Of a stretch of DNA of 64,000 nucleotides, positions 52,881 to 61,088 are shown in pieces. Position 1 is the stretch's first letter; the number at the start of each line of letters is the position of its first letter. Under the pieces are notes generated by a model. The model was not told the origin of the DNA. It ran no database searches and saw only the letters and a list, made by a program, of their open reading frames with translations. The position numbers and the translations under genes were made by a program. Origin of the DNA: Rhizobiaceae bacterium (lineage in GTDB: Bacteria; Pseudomonadota; Alphaproteobacteria; Rhizobiales; Rhizobiaceae); contig JAMLJB010000001.1 in assembly GCA_023953835.1 (NCBI GenBank), positions 3,507,501 to 3,571,500 of the forward strand. The letters run 5' to 3'.

Positions 52881-53168
52881 CTACTCGACAACCTTCGGAA
52901 CGAGGAAGAAATTCTCCTCGGTGGCAGGCGCATTCGCGACGATGTCGGCGGCCTTGTTGCCATCGGTCACCACATCCTGCCGCTTCTTCATGGCCATCGG
53001 CGTCACAGAAGTCATCGGCTCTACGCCGCTGACATCCACCTCGTTGAGCTGTTCCACAAATCCGAGGATCGTGTTCAGTTCGCCGGTCATGCGTTCGGCG
53101 TCCTCCTCGCTCACGGCGATGCGGGCAAGACGCGCGACGCGCTTTACGGTTGCGATATCCACTGACAT
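52881..53168 (-). CDS. gatC: Asp-tRNA(Asn)/Glu-tRNA(Gln) amidotransferase subunit C
   Basis: 95 residues from ATG 53168. GatC wraps around and stabilises the GatAB interface. Hallmarks: [20 protein letters not shown] in parts, [22 protein letters not shown] in parts, and the C-terminal [17 protein letters not shown]. First gene of gatC-GNAT-gatA. An in-frame ATG at 53192 would add eight residues and is less likely. Confidence 0.97.
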   Translation of the reverse strand: MSVDIATVKRVARLARIAVSEEDAERMTGELNTILGFVEQLNEVDVSGVEPMTSVTPMAMKKRQDVVTDGNKAADIVANAPATEENFFLVPKVVE

Positions 53169-53243
53169 GAAGAAACTCCAAATGCCGGCCAAGGGCCGTG
53201 CGGGCTATAGCGAGGCTGCCGCCGCAGCGCAATATTGCGCTGT

Positions 53244-53948
53244 CTAGAGAGAGAAAGCTTCTCCGATTTTCGGCACCAGAACCTTCGTGCCGGTCCCGTC
53301 CAGCCCCTCGACAAACTTGTCCGGTGTCTGGTCCAGCATCGGAAAGGTCAAATAGTGACAGGGTATGACCGTCTCGAAGTTGAAATAGCGTCGGCAGGCC
53401 AGTGCGGCCACCGCACCTCCCATGGTGAAGCGGTCGCCGATGGGAACGATGCCGATGGCGGGCTCGTGCAGTTCGTTGATGAGCGCCATGTCGCCGAAAA
53501 TATCAGTATCGCCCATATGGTACAGCGTCTTGTCTTCGGGGAAATGGAGCACGAGGCCGAGAGGATTTCCCAGATAGGTGTTCGAGCCGTCGCCGGTGCT
53601 GAAGGATGACGAGTGCAGCGCCTGGACGAAGGTCGTCGTGAACCCGCCGCAATCCACCGTGCCGCCGGTGTTACCCGGATTGATCCGCGAAGAATCAGCG
53701 CCCTGCCCGACAAGGAACATGCAGATCTCGAAATTGGCGACCAGTTGGGCGCCGGTCTTCTTCAGAATATCGAGCGTATTGCCGACATGATCGTTGTGGC
53801 CATGGGTCAACAGCACATGGGTTATGCCTTCCGCCGGTTTCTCCCAGCCGCCCGACCAGAGCGGATTTTCAAGGAACGGATCGATCAATATCGCCTTTCC
53901 CGCAGCCTCGACGCGAAAGGCCGACTGCCCATACCAGGTGATCTTCAT
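53244..53948 (-). CDS. UPF0173 metal-dependent hydrolase
   Basis: 234 residues of the metallo-beta-lactamase superfamily, UPF0173 type. The metal motif is [12 protein letters not shown] (HxHxDH), followed by [28 protein letters not shown] and the C-terminal [10 protein letters not shown] with another His. [22 protein letters not shown] (in parts) is the family start. The substrate is unknown. It is on the same strand as gatC but 75 bases upstream and may be separate. Confidence 0.92.
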   Translation of the reverse strand: MKITWYGQSAFRVEAAGKAILIDPFLENPLWSGGWEKPAEGITHVLLTHGHNDHVGNTLDILKKTGAQLVANFEICMFLVGQGADSSRINPGNTGGTVDCGGFTTTFVQALHSSSFSTGDGSNTYLGNPLGLVLHFPEDKTLYHMGDTDIFGDMALINELHEPAIGIVPIGDRFTMGGAVAALACRRYFNFETVIPCHYLTFPMLDQTPDKFVEGLDGTGTKVLVPKIGEAFSL

Positions 53949-54017
53949 TTCATGCTCCTTGGTTCAAACGTGCCGGCAGGATAGAAGCGGGAACGTCGGA
54001 GTCAAAAGGAAAGCGCC

Positions 54018-54488
54018 ATGGCCGTTGTCAACATCGACGATCTTCCGCCGCTCCTGCTTTCCGGCAAGGTGCTGGCCGGCCTCGACCTCGGCGAAAAGAC
54101 CATCGGGCTGGCCATATCCGACCGCGGCCTCTCCTTCGCGCATCCAAGGCCGGTCATACTGCGGAAGAAATTCACGCGCGACGCCGATACGCTGATCGCA
54201 GCGCTGAAGGCGGAAAATGTCGCGGCGGCGGTGATTGGTCTGCCGCTCAACATGGACGGAACGGAAGGGCCGCGCGCGCAGGCGACCCGCGCATTCGTGC
54301 GCAATATGGACCGCCTGACCGAACTTCCTTTTGCCTATTGGGACGAGCGTCTGTCGACCGTCGCGGCCGAGCGAAGTCTGATCGAGATGGATGTTTCGCG
54401 CAGGAAACGGGACCAACGGATCGATTCCGCCGCCGCCGCCTTCATCCTCCAGGGTGTGCTGGATCGGCTGCGCTCTGCACAGCGATAG
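54018..54488 (+). CDS. ruvX: Holliday junction resolvase-like protein
   Basis: 156 residues with AAGGAAAG upstream of the ATG. The RNase H fold of RuvX/YqgF is visible: [19 protein letters not shown] with the catalytic Asp, [14 protein letters not shown], and [15 protein letters not shown] with [16 protein letters not shown] near the end. In bacteria it takes part in pre-16S rRNA 5' processing and/or recombination. Its last 47 bases overlap the convergent DUF6105-like gene. Confidence 0.94.
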   Translation: MAVVNIDDLPPLLLSGKVLAGLDLGEKTIGLAISDRGLSFAHPRPVILRKKFTRDADTLIAALKAENVAAAVIGLPLNMDGTEGPRAQATRAFVRNMDRLTELPFAYWDERLSTVAAERSLIEMDVSRRKRDQRIDSAAAAFILQGVLDRLRSAQR

Positions 54489-54780
54489 GCGCGTCAGCCA
54501 GCCGTTCTCTGCGCGCCCGCCACCATGCGCCGATTTCGCGGCGTCGGCGGAATGCCCAGATCGCGGCGATCAACAGCGTGTCAAGAATGCACGCCTTGCC
54601 CACCATCCACGGAATGACGGCGGGGTCCATGCCCAGGATCTGGCCGTAAATGTTGAACACCAGCTCGTTGCCGGAACGCGAAAGCATGAAGTAGTCGCCG
54701 AACAGGCTGTTGTACGAAACGAAGTACCAGCCCCAGAAGGCGCCCATGGGGATCGCCCAGGCAAAGAACACATATTTCAT
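54442..54780 (-). CDS. small membrane protein (DUF6105-like)
   Basis: 112 residues from ATG 54780. Two hydrophobic segments: [20 protein letters not shown] and the one around [21 protein letters not shown], then a basic stretch ([15 protein letters not shown]). The central [32 protein letters not shown] segment resembles a rhizobial family I recall as DUF6105; the name is from memory and unsure. It overlaps the 3' end of ruvX by 47 bases in convergent orientation. Confidence 0.75.
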   Translation of the reverse strand: MKYVFFAWAIPMGAFWGWYFVSYNSLFGDYFMLSRSGNELVFNIYGQILGMDPAVIPWMVGKACILDTLLIAAIWAFRRRREIGAWWRARRERLADAPIAVQSAADPAHPGG

Positions 54781-54937
54781 GCGGACCCGCCCCTGGAGCC
54801 GCTTCGAAATTGAACCGCAATTATTGGAATAATCGACATCGCTTGCCCGCCTTCCCAAACTTTGAAGGCGAACCGCGCAGCCCGCAACGGAAACCAATTG
54901 TTAAGGTTAATTTCCGTCAAGCCTGTGGATGACCTCG

Positions 54938-56560
54938 TCAGGCGGGGAAAAGCGAATCCACGATCAGCGCGGGATCATGGCGAGGGCCGAGCATGCCGTA
55001 GGTGGACCTCCATTGGCCGCCAAGCCGCGTGGCGACAAAGGCGTCGGCAATGCGGCCTGCCCCGAGCCGCCGCAATTCGGCTCCGGCGGCGGACAGGGCA
55101 AGCTGCTCCGCGAAAATGCGGGCCGACCCCTCGTCCGATGCCGCGACGTCGCGCGCGGCGCGAAGCACCACGGATGTGCCCTCGGCCTCCTTGCCGAGAC
55201 TGGCTTCGATGTCGCCCAGCACCTCGTCCAGGATTGCCGGCGCGCGCGCCATGACGCGCAGCAGATCGAGCGTCATCACATTGCCCGAACCTTCCCAGAT
55301 CGCATTGACGGGAGCCTCGCGATAATAGCGTGCAAGCGGACCTTCCTCGATGTAGCCGTTGCCGCCAAGGCATTCCATCGCCTCATAGACCAGCGACGGC
55401 GCGGTCTTGCACACCCAGTACTTGACGACGGGCGTCATGATGCGCGCGAACGAGGCTTCCGTCCTGTTCTGCGCGGCGAGATCGAACGACCGCGCAAGGC
55501 GCATGGACAGCGCCGTCGCCGCCGCCACGTCGAGCGCCATGTCGGCCAGCACGCGGAGCATCAGCGGCTGGTCGATCAGCGTCTTGCCGAAAGTCTGCCG
55601 ATGCCGCGCGTGGTGAACGGCCTCCGCGACGGCTGCGCGCATCAGGGCAGCGGACGCCAGCGCGCAATCGAGACGGGTCAGCGTCACCATGTCCATGATC
55701 GTCTTGATGCCCGCGCCCGGATCGCCGACCAGTTCGCCCAGCGCGCCTGAATATTCCACCTCCGCCGAGGCATTGGAGCGATTGCCGAGCTTGTCCTTGA
55801 GCCGCTGGAACCGCAGCCCGTTCATGCTGCCGTCACCGAGAATGCGCGGCACGAGGAAGCATGAAAGCCCTTCGGTCGTCTGCGCCAGCATCAGGAACGC
55901 GTCCGACATCGGCGCGGACATGAACCATTTGTGGCCCGTCAGCCGGTACACCGCACCGCCCGCGCGCTCGGCATGCGAGCTGTTTGACCGCACATCCGTG
56001 CCGCCCTGTTTCTCCGTCATGCCCATGCCGAGCGTCAGCCCGGTCTTTTCGACCGGCGGCTTCTGCGTCGAGTCATATTTGCGGCTGGTGATGCGCGGTG
56101 CCCACTCCCGAAAAAGCTTGGTGCTCGACATCAGTGCGGCAAGGGAGGCGCTGGTCATCGTGACCGGGCACAGATGGCCGCATTCGAGCTGCGCCGTCAG
56201 GAAGTAGCGGATGGCCCGCACCTGGTGCCGGCGGTTGGTCTCGGCCTGGGCATTTTCCCAGATGGAACTGTGCAGGCCGTTGGCGATCGAGCGCCGCATG
56301 AGCGCGTGGTAGGCGGGGTGAAATTCGACCAGGTCGATGCGCCTGCCCTGTCGGTCATGCGTTTTCAGCCGTGGCGTTTCGACATTGGCGAGACGTGCTA
56401 GCTCCTGCGCATCCGTGGACAGCACAAACCTTCCGATGGCGTCGAAGTCCTTGCGAATTTCTTCCGGGTAGTCTTCCGCGATCTGGACCAGCAAAGGGTC
56501 GTTGCGCCAGGCGCTGCCTCCACTCATCGGCGGTGTCTGGTTGGTCACTTCATGCGTCAC
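54938..56560 (-). CDS. AidB-like acyl-CoA dehydrogenase
   Basis: 540 residues from a GTG at 56560 with GGAG five bases upstream; the frame begins further up, but without a ribosome site. Length and features place it in the AidB/isovaleryl-type acyl-CoA dehydrogenases: GHLCPVTMTSASLAAL, GMGMTEKQGGTDVRSN, TGHKWFMSAPMSDAFLMLAQ in parts, FSCFLVPR-like LSCFLVPRIL, and RQTFGKTLIDQPLM. MECLGGNGYIEEGPLAR contains the position of the catalytic acid. FAD binding is expected. AidB-type proteins may also bind DNA. Confidence 0.9.
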   Translation of the reverse strand: MTHEVTNQTPPMSGGSAWRNDPLLVQIAEDYPEEIRKDFDAIGRFVLSTDAQELARLANVETPRLKTHDRQGRRIDLVEFHPAYHALMRRSIANGLHSSIWENAQAETNRRHQVRAIRYFLTAQLECGHLCPVTMTSASLAALMSSTKLFREWAPRITSRKYDSTQKPPVEKTGLTLGMGMTEKQGGTDVRSNSSHAERAGGAVYRLTGHKWFMSAPMSDAFLMLAQTTEGLSCFLVPRILGDGSMNGLRFQRLKDKLGNRSNASAEVEYSGALGELVGDPGAGIKTIMDMVTLTRLDCALASAALMRAAVAEAVHHARHRQTFGKTLIDQPLMLRVLADMALDVAAATALSMRLARSFDLAAQNRTEASFARIMTPVVKYWVCKTAPSLVYEAMECLGGNGYIEEGPLARYYREAPVNAIWEGSGNVMTLDLLRVMARAPAILDEVLGDIEASLGKEAEGTSVVLRAARDVAASDEGSARIFAEQLALSAAGAELRRLGAGRIADAFVATRLGGQWRSTYGMLGPRHDPALIVDSLFPA

Positions 56561-56667
56561 ACGCTGTCTCCAATCTGCGCACACCCGGTACGACGAAACA
56601 CTGCATCAGAACATAGTCATATGAACAAATAATCTGTTGAATCAGAAAATTGTCCTTCGCAGCCTGA

Positions 56668-56696
56668 CTTGCGGCATTTGCGCACCCCTTCTATAG
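56668..56696 (+). promoter_or_regulatory. pyrB promoter candidate
   Basis: CTTGCG (56668-56673), 17 bases, CTATAG (56691-56696), only 12 bases before the pyrB ATG, so the leader would be only a few bases long. No attenuator or PyrR-binding hairpin is visible. Confidence 0.5.
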
Positions 56697-56708
56697 CAAT
56701 TCGCTCAG

Positions 56709-57671
56709 ATGACCCGATCTGACGCTCTGCCGCTCTTCCGACATCGCCATTTACTTGGCATACGCGACCTGTCCCCGCAGGACATCGAGGACCTGCTGGA
56801 CCGGGCCGACGATGCGGTGGCCATATCCCGACAGGCCGAGAAAAAGTCCGCCGTGCTGCGCGGGCGTACGCAGATCAATCTGTTCTTCGAGGCGTCGACC
56901 CGCACGCAATCCTCATTCGAGCTTGCCGGCAAGCGGCTCGGCGCGGATGTCATGAACATGTCGGTCGCCAGTTCCTCGGTGAAAAAAGGCGAGACGCTGA
57001 TCGACACGGCGATGACGCTGAATGCGATGCGCCCGGACATTCTCATCATCCGCCACCAGTCCGCCGGGGCCGCCGCATTGCTCGCCCAGAAAGTCGGCTG
57101 TTCGGTCGTCAATGCCGGCGATGGCGCGCATGAGCATCCCACGCAAGCGCTGCTCGACGCGCTGACGATACGCCGCGCCAAGGGGCGGGTTGCGGGGCTG
57201 GTGGTCGCGATCTGCGGCGACATCCTGCATTCGCGCGTGGCGCGCTCCAACATCATCCTGCTCAACGCGCTCGGCGCGCGGGTGCGCGTCGTCGCCCCGT
57301 CAACGCTGCTGCCGTCCGGGATCGCGGATATGAGCGTCGAGGTGTGCCGCACCATGCAGGAAGGATTGAAGGGCGCCGATGTCGTCATGATGCTGCGCCT
57401 GCAACGCGAGCGCATGGCAGGCTCTTTCGTTCCCTCGGTGCGGGAATATTTCCGCTACTACGGGCTGGACGCCACCAAGCTCGCGCATGCCAAGCCGGAC
57501 GCGCTGGTCATGCATCCCGGGCCGATGAACCGTGGCGTGGAGATCGCCTCCGAGATCGCGGACGGGCCGCAAAGCGTTATTCAGGAACAGGTTGAAATGG
57601 GTGTCGCCGTGCGCATGGCGGTCATGCAGGCGCTGCTCGACCCACGCCGCAACGCGGAGGCCGGCCAATGA
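56709..57671 (+). CDS. pyrB: aspartate carbamoyltransferase
   Basis: 320 residues. It condenses carbamoyl phosphate and aspartate, the first committed step of pyrimidine synthesis. The carbamoyl-phosphate motif is [25 protein letters not shown] and [14 protein letters not shown] are further conserved sites, along with [10 protein letters not shown] and [10 protein letters not shown]. No regulatory chain gene (pyrI) follows; instead a dihydroorotase-like gene overlaps it by four bases, as in bacteria where ATCase binds an inactive DHOase. Confidence 0.98.
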   Translation: MTRSDALPLFRHRHLLGIRDLSPQDIEDLLDRADDAVAISRQAEKKSAVLRGRTQINLFFEASTRTQSSFELAGKRLGADVMNMSVASSSVKKGETLIDTAMTLNAMRPDILIIRHQSAGAAALLAQKVGCSVVNAGDGAHEHPTQALLDALTIRRAKGRVAGLVVAICGDILHSRVARSNIILLNALGARVRVVAPSTLLPSGIADMSVEVCRTMQEGLKGADVVMMLRLQRERMAGSFVPSVREYFRYYGLDATKLAHAKPDALVMHPGPMNRGVEIASEIADGPQSVIQEQVEMGVAVRMAVMQALLDPRRNAEAGQ

Positions 57672-58954
57672 TCGTCACGGTCTTCGAGCATGCGCGGATC
57701 GTCGATCCGTCGCGCGGCATGGACGAAATCGGCACGCTGATCGTCGAGGGCCGCAAGATTGCCGCGAGCGGCAAGGGCGCGCTCAACCAGGGCATTCCCG
57801 AAGGGGCGACGCGCATCGATTGCCGGGGCCGGACGATCATTCCCGGCCTTGTCGACTCCCGTGTCTTTATCGGTGAGCCGGGCGCGGAGCACCGCGAGAC
57901 AATCGCCTCGGCGAGCGAGGCCGCCGCTGCCGGGGGCGTGACCTCCATCGTCATGATGCCCGACACAGATCCCGTGATCGACGATGTAGCGCTGGTGGAA
58001 TTCGTGCTCAGGACGGCCCGCGATACCGCGAAGATCAACGTCTTTCCCGCCGCGGCCATCACGAAGGGGTTCCACGGCAAGGAACTGTCGGAATTCGGCC
58101 TGCTGCGCGAAGCGGGCGCGGTCGCCTTCACCGAGGGACGCCACACCATTTCGAACTCGCTCGTCATGCGGCGCGCGCTGACCTATGCCCGCGACTTCGG
58201 GGCGATGATCGCCCACGAGACACAGGATGCGGACCTGTCATCGTCGGGCGTGATGAATGAGGGGCTGTTCGCCAGTTGGCTGGGGCTTTCCGGGATCCCG
58301 CGCGAGGCCGAGACTATCCCGCTGATGCGCGACCTGATGCTCGCGCGCCTGACGCGCGGCTCATATCACGCCGCGAAGATTTCCACCGGCCTCTCTGCGC
58401 AGACAATTGCGCGCGCAAAGCAGGAGGGAGTGACGGCGACTGCGGGCGTCTCGATCAACAATCTCAGCCTCAACGAAAACGATATCGGCGAATACCGCAC
58501 CTTCTTCCGCCTCGATCCGCCGCTTCGCGCGGAGGAGGACCGGCTCGCCATAGTCGAGGCGCTGCGTGACGGCACCATTGATGTCATTGTCTCGTCGCAC
58601 GACCCGCAGGACGTGGACACCAAGCGCCTGCCCTTCTCGGATGCGGCGGCGGGCGCAATCGGGCTGGAGACCCTGCTCGCGGTCGCCTTGAGGCTGCATC
58701 ACAGCGGCGAGGTTCCGCTGCTGCGCCTGATCGAAACGCTTTCGACCGCGCCCGCCCGCCTGTTCGGGCTGCCTGGCGGCACGCTCAAGCCAGGTGCGAT
58801 TGCCGACCTCGCGCTTGTCGATCTGGACGAGCCGTGGATCGTGCGCGAAAAAGACATTCGCTCGCATTCGAAGAACACCTGTTTCGAGGACGCGCGGCTT
58901 CAGGGCAAGGTCTTGCAAAGTTGGGTCGCCGGTCGCAAGGTATTCGGCCAGTGA
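57668..58954 (+). CDS. dihydroorotase homologue lacking metal ligands (PyrC'-type)
   Basis: 428 residues, overlapping pyrB by four bases. The sequence aligns with class I dihydroorotases over its length, but metal and catalytic residues are missing: DxHxH reads D63-S-R65-V-F67, the TDDG Asp region reads FTEGR, HVS reads KIS, and DHAPH reads SHDPQ. Only the His in IAHETQD is kept. Carbamoyl-lysine chemistry is therefore unlikely. In Pseudomonas and others such a PyrC' supports ATCase structure. An active dihydroorotase should lie elsewhere. Databases usually label such genes dihydroorotase. Confidence 0.85.
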   Translation: MIVTVFEHARIVDPSRGMDEIGTLIVEGRKIAASGKGALNQGIPEGATRIDCRGRTIIPGLVDSRVFIGEPGAEHRETIASASEAAAAGGVTSIVMMPDTDPVIDDVALVEFVLRTARDTAKINVFPAAAITKGFHGKELSEFGLLREAGAVAFTEGRHTISNSLVMRRALTYARDFGAMIAHETQDADLSSSGVMNEGLFASWLGLSGIPREAETIPLMRDLMLARLTRGSYHAAKISTGLSAQTIARAKQEGVTATAGVSINNLSLNENDIGEYRTFFRLDPPLRAEEDRLAIVEALRDGTIDVIVSSHDPQDVDTKRLPFSDAAAGAIGLETLLAVALRLHHSGEVPLLRLIETLSTAPARLFGLPGGTLKPGAIADLALVDLDEPWIVREKDIRSHSKNTCFEDARLQGKVLQSWVAGRKVFGQ

Positions 58955-58966
58955 GGGGGAAATGCC

Positions 58967-59548
58967 GTGATTGTTCTGGCGGCGCTTATTTTCGGTTATC
59001 TTCTGGGTTCCATCCCGTTCGGGCTGTTGCTGACGCGCGCCGCCGGTCTCGGCGACGTGCGCTCGATCGGCTCGGGCAATATCGGCGCGACCAATGTGCT
59101 GCGCACCGGCAACAAGGGCTTGGCGGCGGCGACATTGCTGCTCGACATGCTCAAGGGCACCGTGGCGGTGCTGATCGCCGGACGCTTCGGCCTTGAGCCG
59201 GCGATGGCGGCGGGCTTTGCCGCCTTCATCGGGCACATCTTCCCCGTGTGGCTCGGCTTCAAGGGTGGCAAGGGCGTCGCGACCTATCTCGGCGTGCTGC
59301 TTGGCTTCGGTATCAACCCGGCGCTCGTTTTCGGCGTTGTGTGGGTCGCGATGGCGGTGATGTTCCGCTTTTCGTCATTGGCGGCACTTTCCGCCGCGAT
59401 CATCGTTCCGGTCTCACTCTGGTACATGGGCATGTTTCCCGTCGCCCTGATGTTCGCGGTGATGAGCGTCATCGTCTTCTGGAAGCACCGCGCCAACATC
59501 CAGCGGCTGGCTGCCGGAACCGAAACGAAGATCGGTTCCAAAGGCTAA
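58967..59548 (+). CDS. plsY: acyl-phosphate glycerol-3-phosphate acyltransferase
   Basis: 193 residues from GTG 58967, after GAGGGGG. It acylates glycerol-3-phosphate with acyl phosphate in the inner membrane, the first step of phospholipid synthesis. The three family motifs are intact: [29 protein letters not shown] in parts and the [12 protein letters not shown]-loop-like site, with five or so membrane helices. It is between pyrC' and dprA on the same strand, 12 and 3 bases away. Confidence 0.96.
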   Translation: MIVLAALIFGYLLGSIPFGLLLTRAAGLGDVRSIGSGNIGATNVLRTGNKGLAAATLLLDMLKGTVAVLIAGRFGLEPAMAAGFAAFIGHIFPVWLGFKGGKGVATYLGVLLGFGINPALVFGVVWVAMAVMFRFSSLAALSAAIIVPVSLWYMGMFPVALMFAVMSVIVFWKHRANIQRLAAGTETKIGSKG

Positions 59549-59551
59549 GCA

Positions 59552-60670
59552 TTGTCTCCACGACTTTCCGACCGCCAGCGGGTGCAATGGCTGCGTCTTA
59601 TCCGCACGCAGAATGTCGGCCCCGCCAGTTTTCGCGCGCTGATCAACCGCTACGGCTCTGCCGAGAATGCCCTTGAGATGCTGCCTGAACTGGCTGCGCG
59701 CGGCGGGGCGCGCAGTGCGTCACGCATCCCGTCTGTCGCCGAAGCGCAGGCCGAAATCGATGCCGCCGCGCGCATCGGCGCGCGTCTCATTGCCATCGGC
59801 GAGGCCGACTATCCGGCCTTTCTCGCACAATCGGACAATCCGCCGCCGCTGTTGACCCTGCTGGGGCATGCGGAGCCTATGGCGCGGCCCTCCATTTCGA
59901 TTGTGGGCGCTCGCAATGCCTCGCTTGCGGGAATGAAATTCGCCCAGAAGCTCGCGCTCGATCTCGGCGGCCATGGCTGGACCATCGCCTCTGGCATGGC
60001 GCGCGGCATCGATACGGCGGCGCATCGCGGTGCGCTGGAAAGCGGCACGGTGGCTGTGCTCGCGGGCGGTATCGACCGTCCCTACCCGCCAGAAAATGTG
60101 CCGCTCATGCACCAGATCGTCGAAAAAGGCGGCGCGGTGATCTGCGAGATGCCGTTTGGCTGGGAGCCCCGCGCGCAAGACTTTCCGCGCCGCAACCGCA
60201 TCGTCGCCGGGCTTTCGCTGGGCCTCGTGGTGGTCGAGGCGGCGATGCGCTCCGGCTCCCTCATCAGCGCGCGCATGGCGGGCGAACTCGGCAGGATCGT
60301 CTTCGCCGTGCCCGGCTCTCCGCTCGATCCACGCGCCGGGGGCACCAACAATTTGTTGAAGCAGGGGGCGATTCTGGTCACCGACGCGCGGGATGTGCTG
60401 GACCATCTGGAGCCGATGCTCGGGCGCGAGCGGGCGACAACGCCCCGGCTCGATGAGCCGGTGGACTTTACGGGCGCGCCGTCTCACAGCGACGAGGACA
60501 GGGAAACCATCGTGGAGCTACTCGGACCCGCGCCGGTCCCGGTCGATGATCTCATTGCCCATTCGGGGATACATCCCGCGAATGTTCATCTGGTTCTGCT
60601 CGAACTCGACCTTGCCGGAAGGCTGGAACGGCACCCCGGCGGTCTGGTTTCCCTAGTTTCTGACTGCTAG
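59552..60670 (+). CDS. dprA: DNA-processing protein DprA
   Basis: 372 residues from a TTG at 59552, three bases after the plsY stop. It loads RecA on incoming single-stranded DNA during transformation. A short helical start ([23 protein letters not shown] in parts) leads to the Rossmann-like core with [13 protein letters not shown] and [18 protein letters not shown] in parts, [15 protein letters not shown] and [18 protein letters not shown] in parts, then a C-terminal winged helix ([32 protein letters not shown] in parts). Its end overlaps the small convergent gene by 18 bases. Confidence 0.95.
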   Translation: MSPRLSDRQRVQWLRLIRTQNVGPASFRALINRYGSAENALEMLPELAARGGARSASRIPSVAEAQAEIDAAARIGARLIAIGEADYPAFLAQSDNPPPLLTLLGHAEPMARPSISIVGARNASLAGMKFAQKLALDLGGHGWTIASGMARGIDTAAHRGALESGTVAVLAGGIDRPYPPENVPLMHQIVEKGGAVICEMPFGWEPRAQDFPRRNRIVAGLSLGLVVVEAAMRSGSLISARMAGELGRIVFAVPGSPLDPRAGGTNNLLKQGAILVTDARDVLDHLEPMLGRERATTPRLDEPVDFTGAPSHSDEDRETIVELLGPAPVPVDDLIAHSGIHPANVHLVLLELDLAGRLERHPGGLVSLVSDC

Positions 60671-60859
60671 CGGCGGCAACACCTTTATCTGCGTCGCCGT
60701 TTCGCTCGCTTCGATCTGCGCCATGTCAATCAGATAGGCCAGTACGTGCAATTCCTTGCTCTGGGCCATCAAACGCAACTGACTCAACATCGCCGCGATA
60801 TATTCAATTGCCAGCAATTGTTCGTGCCTGTCGTCGCTGTCCATGCTGTCGTCCGCCAT
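60653..60859 (-). CDS. small conserved hypothetical helical protein
   Basis: 68 residues from ATG 60859; ATG 60844 and an upstream TTG at 60880 are alternatives. It is mostly one long helix: [43 protein letters not shown] in parts, with no cysteines and no membrane segment, the kind of small protein often seen near dprA-topA in rhizobia. Function unknown. It overlaps dprA convergently by 18 bases. The 60860-61088 gap holds only AT-rich promoter-like DNA. Confidence 0.65.
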   Translation of the reverse strand: MADDSMDSDDRHEQLLAIEYIAAMLSQLRLMAQSKELHVLAYLIDMAQIEASETATQIKVLPPLAVRN

Positions 60860-61088
60860 TGCCGGATGCAGTTCTTCCAATTAGCTATCGCGCAAATGAG
60901 AGCCTTGCAACCACAATTCCATATACAATCACTATATTTATTTTAAGTTGTTAATATATCCACGGGAAAAAATCCAACCCGACCCTTGACCGGGCGGAAA
61001 AGCAAAGCCATTTGACGATCCTTCTGCGTTTTTGAGCGCACCGCCCCGCCACCCTGCCCCGCAGCATGGCCAGAAAGAATCGAGACAA

